From positions 124,001 to 188,000 of the forward strand of contig NW_026870429.1 in the NCBI RefSeq assembly GCF_963576545.1: DNA of 64,000 nucleotides, read 5' to 3'. Positions 49,168 through 62,000 of this stretch are shown piece by piece (the stretch's first letter is position 1; every line of letters starts with the position of its first letter). Position numbers and translations under genes: made by a program. The notes beneath the pieces were generated by a model. That model ran no database searches. It saw only the letters and a list, made by a program, of their open reading frames with translations, and was not told where the DNA came from. Origin of the DNA: Limanda limanda. Its lineage: Eukaryota; Chordata; Actinopteri; Pleuronectiformes; Pleuronectidae.

Positions 49168-50618
49168 GGTCGGAGAGACTTGCAAGTAGGCTCTACCCCC
49201 ACTAAATGGGGTAGCGCGCATCGATCGGTACCATCCTTGAGCTTCTCCGACTTTCGGAAGGGTTAGGGTTAGGGTTAGGGATGAAAGCACATAGGAGAAA
49301 GAGATATTCTTGAATAACTTTTTTTGTGAAGGTCGGAGAGACTTGCAAGTAGGCTCTACTCCCACTAAATGGGGTAGCGCGCATCGATCGGTACCATCCT
49401 TGAGCTTCTCCGACTTTCGGAAGGGTTAGGGTTAGGGTTAGGGATGAAAGCACATAGGAGAAAGAGATATTCTTGAATAACTTTTTTTGTGAAGGTCGGA
49501 GAGACTTGCAAGTAGGCTCTACCCCCACTAAATGGGGTAGCGCGCATCGATCGGTACCATCCTTGAGCTTCTCCGACTTTCGGAAGGGTTAGGGTTAGGG
49601 TTAGGGATGAAAGCACGTAGGAGAAAGAGATATTCTTGAATAACTTTTTTTGTGAAGGTCGGAGAGACTTGAAAAGTGGTTGCATCTGGACTAATTTGGG
49701 TCCTGCGGATCGATTGGTACCATCCCCGAGCTTGTACGACCTTCGGAAGAGGTCGACCGACGAAATTCCCCCAAATCTGAGGAGATATTCTTGAATAACT
49801 TTTTTTGTGAAGGTCGGAGAGACTTGCAAGTAGGCTCTACCCCCACTAAATGGGGTTGCGCGCATCGATCGGTACCATCCTTGAGCTTTTCCGACTTTCG
49901 GAAGGGTTAGGGTTAGGGTTAGGGATGAAAGCACATAGGAGAAAGAGATATTCTTGAATAACTTTTTTTGTGAAGGTCGGAGAGACTTGCAAGTAGGCTC
50001 TACCCCCACTAAATGGGGTAGCGCGCATCGATTGGTACCATCCTTGAGCTTCTCCGACTTTCGGAAGGGTTAGGGTTAGGGTTAGGGATGAAAGCACATA
50101 GGAGAAAGAGATATTCTTGAATAACTTTTTTTGTGAAGGTCGGAGAGACTTGCAAGTAGGCTCTACCCCCACTAAATGGGGTAGCGCGCATCGATCGGTA
50201 CCATCCTTGAGCTTCTCCGACTTTCGGAAGGGTTAGGGTTAGGGTTAGGGATGAAAGCACATAGGAGAAAGAAATATTCTTGAATAACTTTTTTTGTGAA
50301 GGTCGGAGAGACTTGGAAAGTAGTTGCATCTGGACTAATTTGGGTCCTGCGGATCGATTGGTACCATCCCCGAGCTTGTACGACCTTCGGAAGAGGTCGA
50401 CCGACGAAATTCCCCCAAATCTGAGGAGATATTCTTGAATAACTTTTTTTGTGAAGGTCGGAGAGACTTGCAAGTAGGCTCTACCCCCACTAAATGGGGT
50501 AGCGCGCATCGATCGGTACCATCCTTGAGCTTCTCCGACTTTCGGAAGGGTTAGGGTTAGGGTTAGGGATGAAAGCACATAGGAGAAAGAGATATTCTTG
50601 AATAACTTTTTTTGTGAA
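49168..50618 (+). repeat. 2087-bp higher-order repeat, partial copy 3
   Basis: Nine units (B at 49657 and 50301) follow the same order, with gaaagtagttgc in the B at 50301. The pattern ends where an A (50619) replaces the expected B. From here the 2880-bp HOR takes over and overlaps this stretch slightly. Confidence 0.9.
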
Positions 50619-53335
50619 GGTCGGAGAGACTTGCAAGTAGGCTCTACCCCCACTAAATGGGGTAGCGCTCATCGATCGGTACCATCCTTGAGCTTCTCCG
50701 ACTTTCGGAAGGGTTAGGGTTAGGGTTAGGGATGAAAGCACATAGGAGAAAGAGATATTCTTGAATAACTTTTTTTGTGAAGGTCGGAGAGACTTGGAAA
50801 GTGGTTGCATCTGGACTAATTTGGGTCCTGCTGATCGATTGGTACCATCCCCGAGCTTGTACGACCTTCGGAAGAGGTCGACCGACGAAATTCCCCCAAA
50901 TCTGAGGAGATATTCTTGAATAACTTTTTTTGTGAAGGTCGGAGAGACTTGCAAGTAGGCTCTACCCCCACTAAATGGGGTTGCGCGCATCGATCGGTAC
51001 CATCCTTGAGCTTCTCCGACTTTCGGAAGGGTTAGGGTTAGGGTTAGGGATGAAAGCACATAGGAGAAAGAGATATTCTTGAATAACTTTTTTTGTGAAG
51101 GTCGGAGAGACTTGCAAGTAGGCTCTACCCCCACTAAATGGGATAGCGCGCATCGATCGGTACCATCCTTGAGCTTCTCCGACTTTCGGAAGGGTTAGGG
51201 TTAGGGTTAGGGATGAAAGCACATAGGAGAAAGAGATATTCTTGAATAACTTTTTTTGTGAAGGTCGGAGAGACTTGCAAGTAGGCTCTACCCCCACTAA
51301 ATGGGGTAGCGCGCATCGATCGGTACCATCCTTGAGCTTCTCCGACTTTCGGAAGGGTTAGGGTTAGGGTTAGGGATGAAAGCACATAGGAGAAAGAAAT
51401 ATTCTTGAATAACTTTTTTTGTGAAGGTCGGAGAGACTTGGAAAGTGGTTGCATCTGGACTAATTTGGGTCCTGCGGATCGATTGGTACACTCCCCGAGC
51501 TTGTACGACCTTCGGAAGAGGTCGACCGACGAAATTCCCCCAAATCTGAGGAGATATTCTTGAATAACTTTTTTTGTGAAGGTCGGAGAGACTTGCAAGT
51601 AGGCTCTACCCCCACTAAATGGGGTAGCGCGCATCGATCGGTACCATCCTTGAGCTTTTCCGACTTTCGGAAGGGTTAGGGTTAGGGATGAAAGCACATA
51701 GGAGAAAGAGATATTCTTGAATAACTTTTTTTGTGAAGGTCGGAGAGACTTGCAAGTAGGCTCTACCCCCACTAAATGGGGTAGCGCGCATCGATCGGTA
51801 CCATCCTTGAGCTTCTCCGACTTTCGGAAGGGTTAGGGTTAGGGTTAGGGATGAAAGCACATAGGAGAAAGAGATATTCTTGAATAACTTTTTTTGTGAA
51901 GGTCGGAGAGACTTGGAAAGTGGTTGCATCTGGACTAATTTGGGTCCTGCGGATCGATTGGTACCATCCCCGAGCTTGTACGACCTTCGGAAGAGGTCGA
52001 CCGACGAAATTCCCCCAAATCTGAGGAGATATTCTTGAATAACTTTTTTTGTGAAGGTCGGAGAGACTTGCAAGTAGGCTCTACCCCCACTAAATGGGGT
52101 TGCGCGCATCGATCGGTACCATCCTTGAGCTTCTCCGACTTTCGGAAGGGTTAGGGTTAGGGTTAGGGATGAAAGCACATAGGAGAAAGAGATATTCTTG
52201 AATAACTTTTTTTGTGAAGGTCGGAGAGACTTGCAAGTAGGCTCTACCCCCACTAAATGGGGTAGCACGCATCGATCGGTACCATCCTTGAGCTTCTCCG
52301 ACTTTCGGAAGGGTTAGGGTTAGGGTTAGGGATGAAAGCACATAGGAGAAAGAGATATTCTTGAATAACTTTTTTTGTGAAGGTCGGAGAGACTTGGAAA
52401 GTGGTTGCATCTGGACTAATTTGGGTCCTGCGGATCGATTGGTACCATCCCCGAGCTTGTACGACCTTCGGAAGAGGTCGACCGACGAAATTCCCCCAAA
52501 TCTGAGGAGATATTCTTGAATAACTTTTTTTGTGAAGGTCGGAGAGACTTGCAAGTAGGCTCTACCCCCACTAAATGGGGTTGCGCGCATCGATCGGTAC
52601 CATCCTTGAGCTTCTCCGACTTTCGGAAGGGTTAGGGTTAGGGTTAGGGATGAAAGCACATAGGAGAAAGAGATATTCTTGAATAACTTTTTTTGTGAAG
52701 GTCGGAGAGACTTGCAAGTAGGCTCTACCCCCACTAAATGGGGTAGCACGCATCGATCGGTACCATCCTTGAGCTTCTCCGACTTTCGGAAGGGTTAGGG
52801 TTAGGGTTAGGGATGAAAGCACATAGGAGAAAGAGATATTCTTGAATAACTTTTTTTGTGAAGGTCGGAGAGACTTGGAAAGTGGTTGCATCTGGACTAA
52901 TTTGGGTCCTGCGGATCGATTGGTACCATCCCCGAGCTTGTACGACCTTCGGAAGAGGTCGACCGACGAAATTCCCCCAAATCTGAGGAGATATTCTTGA
53001 ATAACTTTTTTTGTGAAGGTCGGAGAGACTTGCAAGTAGGCTCTACCCCCACTAAATGGGGTTGCGCGCATCGATCGGTACCATCCTTGAGCTTCTCCGA
53101 CTTTCGGAAGGGTTAGGGTTAGGGTTAGGGATGAAAGCACATAGGAGAAAGAGATATTCTTGAATAACTTTTTTTGTGAAGGTCGGAGAGACTTGGAAAG
53201 TGGTTGCATCTGGACTAATTTGGGTCCTGCGGATCGATTGGTACCATCCCCGAGCTTGTACGACCTTCGGAAGAGGTCGACCGACGAAATTCCCCCAAAT
53301 CTGAGGAGATATTCTTGAATAACTTTTTTTGTGAA
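50456..53335 (+). repeat. 2880-bp higher-order repeat, copy 1 (12 A + 6 B)
   Basis: Eighteen units; B at 50782, 51426, 51901, 52382, 52863 and 53181. Markers: gcgctcatcg in the A at 50619, ctgctgatcg in the B at 50782, aatgggatagcg in the A at 51100, agaaagaaatattc in the A at 51263, ggtacactcc in the B at 51426 (KpnI site lost), two hexamers plus agcttttccg in the A at 51581, gtagcacgc in the A units at 52219 and 52700. The first unit is A1 type whereas later copies begin with A2, so the true left edge lies near 50.5 kb. Confidence 0.93.
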
Positions 53336-56215
53336 GGTCGGAGAGACTTGCAAGTAGGCTCTACCCCCACTAAATGGGGTTGCGCGCATCGATCGGTACC
53401 ATCCTTGAGCTTCTCCGACTTTCGGAAGGGTTAGGGTTAGGGTTAGGGATGAAAGCACATAGGAGAAAGAGATATTCTTGAATAACTTTTTTTGTGAAGG
53501 TCGGAGAGACTTGCAAGTAGGCTCTACCCCCACTAAATGGGGTAGCGCTCATCGATCGGTACCATCCTTGAGCTTCTCCGACTTTCGGAAGGGTTAGGGT
53601 TAGGGTTAGGGATGAAAGCACATAGGAGAAAGAGATATTCTTGAATAACTTTTTTTGTGAAGGTCGGAGAGACTTGGAAAGTGGTTGCATCTGGACTAAT
53701 TTGGGTCCTGCTGATCGATTGGTACCATCCCCGAGCTTGTACGACCTTCGGAAGAGGTCGACCGACGAAATTCCCCCAAATCTGAGGAGATATTCTTGAA
53801 TAACTTTTTTTGTGAAGGTCGGAGAGACTTGCAAGTAGGCTCTACCCCCACTAAATGGGGTTGCGCGCATCGATCGGTACCATCCTTGAGCTTCTCCGAC
53901 TTTCGGAAGGGTTAGGGTTAGGGTTAGGGATGAAAGCACATAGGAGAAAGAGATATTCTTGAATAACTTTTTTTGTGAAGGTCGGAGAGACTTGCAAGTA
54001 GGCTCTACCCCCACTAAATGGGATAGCGCGCATCGATCGGTACCATCCTTGAGCTTCTCCGACTTTCGGAAGGGTTAGGGTTAGGGTTAGGGATGAAAGC
54101 ACATAGGAGAAAGAGATATTCTTGAATAACTTTTTTTGTGAAGGTCGGAGAGACTTGCAAGTAGGCTCTACCCCCACTAAATGGGGTAGCGCGCATCGAT
54201 CGGTACCATCCTTGAGCTTCTCCGACTTTCGGAAGGGTTAGGGTTAGGGTTAGGGATGAAAGCACATAGGAGAAAGAAATATTCTTGAATAACTTTTTTT
54301 GTGAAGGTCGGAGAGACTTGGAAAGTGGTTGCATCTGGACTAATTTGGGTCCTGCGGATCGATTGGTACACTCCCCGAGCTTGTACAACCTTCGGAAGAG
54401 GTCGACCGACGAAATTCCCCCAAATCTGAGGAGATATTCTTGAATAACTTTTTTTGTGAAGGTCGGAGAGACTTGCAAGTAGGCTCTACCCCCACTAAAT
54501 GGGGTAGCGCGCATCGATCGGTACCATCCTTGAGCTTTTCCGACTTTCGGAAGGGTTAGGGTTAGGGATGAAAGCACATAGGAGAAAGAGATATTCTTGA
54601 ATAACTTTTTTTGTGAAGGTCGGAGAGACTTGCAAGTAGGCTCTACCCCCACTAAATGGGGTAGCGCGCATCGATCGGTACCATCCTTGAGCTTCTCCGA
54701 CTTTCGGAAGGGTTAGGGTTAGGGTTAGGGATGAAAGCACATAGGAGAAAGAGATATTCTTGAATAACTTTTTTTGTGAAGGTCGGAGAGACTTGGAAAG
54801 TGGTTGCATCTGGACTAATTTGGGTCCTGCGGATCGATTGGTACCATCCCCGAGCTTGTACGACCTTCGGAAGAGGTCGACCGACGAAATTCCCCCAAAT
54901 CTGAGGAGATATTCTTGAATAACTTTTTTTGTGAAGGTCGGAGAGACTTGCAAGTAGGCTCTACCCCCACTAAATGGGGTTGCGCGCATCGATCGGTACC
55001 ATCCTTGAGCTTCTCCGACTTTCGGAAGGGTTAGGGTTAGGGTTAGGGATGAAAGCACATAGGAGAAAGAGATATTCTTGAATAACTTTTTTTGTGAAGG
55101 TCGGAGAGACTTGCAAGTAGGCTCTACCCCCACTAAATGGGGTAGCACGCATCGATCGGTACCATCCTTGAGCTTCTCCGACTTTCGGAAGGGTTAGGGT
55201 TAGGGTTAGGGATGAAAGCACATAGGAGAAAGAGATATTCTTGAATAACTTTTTTTGTGAAGGTCGGAGAGACTTGGAAAGTGGTTGCATCTGGACTAAT
55301 TTGGGTCCTGCGGATCGATTGGTACCATCCCCGAGCTTGTACGACCTTCGGAAGAGGTCGACCGACGAAATTCCCCCAAATCTGAGGAGATATTCTTGAA
55401 TAACTTTTTTTGTGAAGGTCGGAGAGACTTTCAAGTAGGCTCTACCCCCACTAAATGGGGTTGCGCACATCGATCGGTACCATCCTTGAGCTTCTCCGAC
55501 TTTCGGAAGGGTTAGGGTTAGGGTTAGGGATGAAAGCACATAGGAGAAAGAGATATTCTTGAATAACTTTTTTTGTGAAGGTCGGAGAGACTTGCAAGTA
55601 GGCTCTACCCCCACTAAATGGGGTAGCACGCATCGATCGGTACCATCCTTGAGCTTCTCCGACTTTCGGAAGGGTTAGGGTTAGGGTTAGGGATGAAAGC
55701 ACATAGGAGAAAGAGATATTCTTGAATAACTTTTTTTGTGAAGGTCGGAGAGACTTGGAAAGTGGTTGCATCTGGACTAATTTGGGTCCTGCGGATCGAT
55801 TGGTACCATCCCCGAGCTTGTACGACCTTCGGAAGAGGTCGACCGACGAAATTCCCCCAAATCTGAGGAGATATTCTTGAATAACTTTTTTTGTGAAGGT
55901 CGGAGAGACTTGCAAGTAGGCTCTACCCCCACTAAATGGGGTTGCGCGCATCGATCGGTACCATCCTTGAGCTTGTCCGACTTTCGGAAGGGTTAGGGTT
56001 AGGGTTAGGGATGAAAGCACATAGGAGAAAGAGATATTCTTGAATAACTTTTTTTGTGAAGGTCGGAGAGACTTGGAAAGTGGTTGCATCTGGACTAATT
56101 TGGGTCCTGCGGATCGATTGGTACCATCCTTGAGCTTGTACGACCTTCGGAAGAGGTCGACCGACGAAATTCCCCCAAATCTGAGGAGATATTCTTGAAT
56201 AACTTTTTTTGTGAA
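53336..56215 (+). repeat. 2880-bp higher-order repeat, copy 2
   Basis: Same eighteen-unit order; B at 53662, 54306, 54781, 55262, 55743 and 56061. It has the most private changes of the three copies: A at 54387, T at 55431, A at 55467, G at 55975, and a CC to TT change at 56130-56131 in the B at 56061 that restores the A-type bases there. Confidence 0.93.
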
Positions 56216-59095
56216 GGTCGGAGAGACTTGCAAGTAGGCTCTACCCCCACTAAATGGGGTTGCGCGCATCGATCGGTACCATCCTTGAGCTTCTCCGACT
56301 TTCGGAAGGGTTAGGGTTAGGGTTAGGGATGAAAGCACATAGGAGAAAGAGATATTCTTGAATAACTTTTTTTGTGAAGGTCGGAGAGACTTGCAAGTAG
56401 GCTCTACCCCCACTAAATGGGGTAGCGCTCATCGATCGGTACCATCCTTGAGCTTCTCCGACTTTCGGAAGGGTTAGGGTTAGGGTTAGGGATGAAAGCA
56501 CATAGGAGAAAGAGATATTCTTGAATAACTTTTTTTGTGAAGGTCGGAGAGACTTGGAAAGTGGTTGCATCTGGACTAATTTGGGTCCTGCTGATCGATT
56601 GGTACCATCCCCGAGCTTGTACGACCTTCGGAAGAGGTCGACCGACGAAATTCCCCCAAATCTGAGGAGATATTCTTGAATAACTTTTTTTGTGAAGGTC
56701 GGAGAGACTTGCAAGTAGGCTCTACCCCCACTAAATGGGGTTGCGCGCATCGATCGGTACCATCCTTGAGCTTCTCCGACTTTCGGAAGGGTTAGGGTTA
56801 GGGTTAGGGATGAAAGCACATAGGAGAAAGAGATATTCTTGAATAACTTTTTTTGTGAAGGTCGGAGAGACTTGCAAGTAGGCTCTACCCCCACTAAATG
56901 GGATAGCGCGCATCGATCGGTACCATCCTTGAGCTTCTCCGACTTTCGGAAGGGTTAGGGTTAGGGTTAGGGATGAAAGCACATAGGAGAAAGAGATATT
57001 CTTGAATAACTTTTTTTGTGAAGGTCGGAGAGACTTGCAAGTAGGCTCTACCCCCACTAAATGGGGTAGCGCGCATCGATCGGTACCATCCTTGAGCTTC
57101 TCCGACTTTCGGAAGGGTTAGGGTTAGGGTTAGGGATGAAAGCACATAGGAGAAAGAAATATTCTTGAATAACTTTTTTTGTGAAGGTCGGAGAGACTTG
57201 GAAAGTGGTTGCATCTGGACTAATTTGGGTCCTGCGGATCGATTGGTACACTCCCCGAGCTTGTACGACCTTCGGAAGAGGTCGACCGACGAAATTCCCC
57301 CAAATCTGAGGAGATATTCTTGAATAACTTTTTTTGTGAAGGTCGGAGAGACTTGCAAGTAGGCTCTACCCCCACTAAATGGGGTAGCGCGCATCGATCG
57401 GTACCATCCTTGAGCTTTTCCGACTTTCGGAAGGGTTAGGGTTAGGGATGAAAGCACATAGGAGAAAGAGATATTCTTGAATAACTTTTTTTGTGAAGGT
57501 CGGAGAGACTTGCAAGTAGGCTCTACCCCCACTAAATGGGGTAGCGCGCATCGATCGGTACCATCCTTGAGCTTCTCCGACTTTCGGAAGGGTTAGGGTT
57601 AGGGTTAGGGATGAAAGCACATAGGAGAAAGAGATATTCTTGAATAACTTTTTTTGTGAAGGTCGGAGAGACTTGGAAAGTGGTTGCATCTGGACTAATT
57701 TGGGTCCTGCGGATCGATTGGTACCATCCCCGAGCTTGTACGACCTTCGGAAGAGGTCGACCGACGAAATTCCCCCAAATCTGAGGAGATATTCTTGAAT
57801 AACTTTTTTTGTGAAGGTCGGAGAGACTTGCAAGTAGGCTCTACCCCCACTAAATGGGGTTGCGCGCATCGATCGGTACCATCCTTGAGCTTCTCCGACT
57901 TTCGGAAGGGTTAGGGTTAGGGTTAGGGATGAAAGCACATAGGAGAAAGAGATATTCTTGAATAACTTTTTTTGTGAAGGTCGGAGAGACTTGCAAGTAG
58001 GCTCTACCCCCACTAAATGGGGTAGCACGCATCGATCGGTACCATCCTTGAGCTTCTCCGACTTTCGGAAGGGTTAGGGTTAGGGTTAGGGATGAAAGCA
58101 CATAGGAGAAAGAGATATTCTTGAATAACTTTTTTTGTGAAGGTCGGAGAGACTTGGAAAGTGGTTGCATCTGGACTAATTTGGGTCCTGCGGATCGATT
58201 GGTACCATCCCCGAGCTTGTACGACCTTCGGAAGAGGTCGACCGACGAAATTCCCCCAAATCTGAGGAGATATTCTTGAATAACTTTTTTTGTGAAGGTC
58301 GGAGAGACTTGCAAGTAGGCTCTACCCCCACTAAATGGGGTTGCGCGCATCGATCGGTACCATCCTTGAGCTTCTCCGACTTTCGGAAGGGTTAGGGTTA
58401 GGGTTAGGGATGAAAGCACATAGGAGAAAGAGATATTCTTGAATAACTTTTTTTGCGAAGGTCGGAGAGACTTGCAAGTAGGCTCTACCCCCACTAAATG
58501 GGGTAGCACGCATCGATCGGTACCATCCTTGAGCTTCTCCGACTTTCGGAAGGGTTAGGGTTAGGGTTAGGGATGAAAGCACATAGGAGAAAGAGATATT
58601 CTTGAATAACTTTTTTTGTGAAGGTCGGAGAGACTTGGAAAGTGGTTGCATCTGGACTAATTTGGGTCCTGCGGATCGATTGGTACCATCCCCGAGCTTG
58701 TACGACCTTCGAAAGAGGTCGACCGACGAAATTCCCCCAAATCTGAGGAGATATTCTTGAATAACTTTTTTTGTGAAGGTCGGAGAGACTTGCAAGTAGG
58801 CTCTACCCCCACTAAATGGGGTTGCGCGCATCGATCGGTACCATCCTTGAGCTTCTCCGACTTTCGGAAGGGTTAGGGTTAGGGTTAGGGATGAAAGCAC
58901 ATAGGAGAAAGAGATATTCTTGAATAACTTTTTTTGTGAAGGTCGGAGAGACTTGGAAAGTGGTTGCATCTGGACTACTTTGGGTCCTGCGGATCGATTG
59001 GTACCATCCCCGAGCTTGTACGACCTTCGGAAGAGGTCGACCGACGAAATTCCCCCAAATCTGAGGAGATATTCTTGAATAACTTTTTTTGTGAA
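56216..59095 (+). repeat. 2880-bp higher-order repeat, copy 3
   Basis: Same order; B at 56542, 57186, 57661, 58142, 58623 and 58941. Private changes: gcgaagg near 58456, ttcgaaagagg in the B at 58623, and ctactttggg in the B at 58941. Similarity continues into the A at 59096 and stops in the A at 59259, which lacks gcgctcatcg. Confidence 0.93.
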
Positions 59096-62000
59096 GGTCG
59101 GAGAGACTTGCAAGTAGGCTCTACCCCCACTAAATGGGGTTGCGCGCATCGATCGGTACCATCCTTGAGCTTCTCCGACTTTCGGAAGGGTTAGGGTTAG
59201 GGTTAGGGATGAAAGCACATAGGAGAAAGAGATATTCTTGAATAACTTTTTTTGTGAAGGTCGGAGAGACTTGCAAGTAGGCTCTACCCCCACTAAATGG
59301 GGTTGCGCGCATCGATCGGTACCATCCTTGAGCTTCTCCGACTTTCGGAAGGGTTAGGGTTAGGGTTAGGGATGAAAGCACATAGGAGAAAGAGATATTC
59401 TTGAATAACTTTTTTTGTGAAGGTCGGAGAGACTTGCAAGTAGGCTCTACCCCCACTAAATGGGGTAGCACGCATCGATCGGTACCATCCTTGAGCTTCT
59501 CCGACTTTCGGAAGGGTTAGGGTTAGGGTTAGGGATGAAAGCACATAGGAGAAAGAGATATTCTTGAATAACTTTTTTTGTGAAGGTCGGAGAGACTTGG
59601 AAAGTGGTTGCATCTGGACTAATTTGGGTCCTGCGGATCGATTGGTACCATCCCCGAGCTTGTACGACCTTCGGAAGAGGTCGACCGACGAAATTCCCCC
59701 AAATCTGAGGAGATATTCTTGAATAACTTTTTTTGTGAAGGTCGGAGAGACTTGCAAGTAGGCTCTACCCCCACTAAATGGGGTTGCACGCATCGATCGG
59801 TACCATCCTTGAGCTTCTCCGACTTTCGGAAGGGTTAGGGTTAGGGTTAGGGATGAAAGCACATAGGAGAAAGAGATATTCTTGAATAACTTTTTTTGTG
59901 AAGGTCGGAGAGACTTGGAAAGTGGTTGCATCTGGACTAATTTGGGTCCTGCGGATCGATTGGTACCATCCCCGAGCTTGTACGACCTTCGAAAGAGGTC
60001 GACCGACGAAATTCCCCCAAATCTGAGGAGATATTCTTGAATAACTTTTTTTGTGAAGGTCGGAGAGACTTGCAAGTAGGCTCTACCCCCACTAAATGGG
60101 GTTGCGCGCATCGATCGGTACCATCCTTGAGCTTCTCCGACTTTCGGAAGGGTTAGGGTTAGGGTTAGGGATGAAAGCACATAGGAGAAAGAGATATTCT
60201 TGAATAACTTTTTTTGTGAAGGTCGGAGAGACTTGCAAGTAGGCTCTACCCCCACTAAATGGGGTAGCGCGCATCGATCGGTACCATCCTTGAGCTTCTC
60301 CGACTTTCGGAAGGGTTAGGGTTAGGGTTAGGGATGAAAGCACATAGGAGAAAGAGATATTCTTGAATAACTTTTTTTGTGAAGGTCGGAGAGACTTGCA
60401 AGTAGGCTCTACCCCCACTAAATGGGGTAGCGCGCATCGATCGGTACCATCCTTGAGCTTCTCCGACTTTCGGAAGGGTTAGGGTTAGGGTTAGGGATGA
60501 AAGCACATAGGAGAAAGAGATATTCTTGAATAACTTTTTTTGTGAAGGTCGGAGAGACTTGCAAGTAGGCTCTACCCCCACTAAATGGGGTAGCGCGCAT
60601 CGATCGGTACCATCCTTGAGCTTCTCCGACTTTCGGAAGAGTTAGGGTTAGGGTTAGGGATGAAAGCACATAGGAGAAAGAGATATTCTTGAATAACTTT
60701 TTTTGTGAAGGTCGGAGAGACTTGCAAGTAGGCTCTACCCCCACTAAATGGGGTTGCGCACATCGATCGGTACCATCCTTGAGCTTCTCCGACTTTCGGA
60801 AGGGTTAGGGTTAGGGTTAGGGATGAAAGCACATAGGAGAAAGAGATATTCTTGAATAACTTTTTTTGTGAAGGTCGGAGAGACTTGCAAGTAGGCTCTA
60901 CCCCCACTAAATGGGGTAGCGCACATCGATCAGTACCATCCTTGAGCTTCTCCGACTTTCGGAAGGGTTAGGGTTAGGGTTAGGGATGAAAGCACATAGG
61001 AGAAAGAGATATTCTTGAATAACTTTTTTTGTGAAGGTCGGAGAGACTTGGAAAGTGGTTGCATCTGGACTAATTTGGGTCCTGCGGATCGATTGGTACC
61101 ATCCCCGAGCTTGTACGACCTTCGGAAGAGGTCGACCGACGAAATTCCCCCAAATCTGAGGAGATATTCTTGAATAACTTTTTTTGTGAAGGTCGGAGAG
61201 ACTTGCAAGTAGGCTCTACCCCCACTAAATGGGGTTGCGCGCATCGATCGGTACCATCCTTGAGCTTCTCCGACTTTCGGAAGGGTTAGGGTTAGGGTTA
61301 GGGATGAAAGCACATAGGAGAAAGAGATATTCTTGAATAACTTTTTTTGGTAAGGTCGGAGAGACTTGCAAGTAGGCTCTACCCCCACTAAATGGGGTAG
61401 CGCACATCGATCGGTACCATCCTTGAGCTTCTCCGACTTTCGGAAGGGTTAGGGTTAGGGTTAGGGATGAAAGCACATAGGAGAAAGAGATATTCTTGAA
61501 TAACTTTTTTTGTGAAGGTCGGAGAGACTTGAAAAGTGGTTGCATCTGGACTAATTTGGGTCCTGCGGATCGATTGGTACCATCCCCGAGCTTGTACGAC
61601 CTTCGGAAGAGGTCGACCGACGAAATTCCCCCAAATCTGAGGAGATATTCTTGAATAACTTTTTTTGTGAAGGTCGGAGAGACTTGCAAGTAGGCTCTAC
61701 CCCCACTAAATGGGGTTGCGCGCATCGATCGGTACCATCCTTGAGCTTCTCCGACTTTCGGAAGGGTTAGGGTTAGGGTTAGGGATGAAAGCACATAGGA
61801 GAAAGAGATATTCTTGAATAACTTTTTTTGTGAAGGTCGGAGAGACTTGCAAGTAGGCTCTACCCCCACTAAATGGGGTAGCGCGCATCGATCGGTACCA
61901 TCCTTGAGCTTCTCCGACTTTCGGAAGGGTTAGGGTTAGGGTTAGGGATGAAAGCACATAGGAGAAAGAGATATTCTTGAATAACTTTTTTTGTGAAGGT

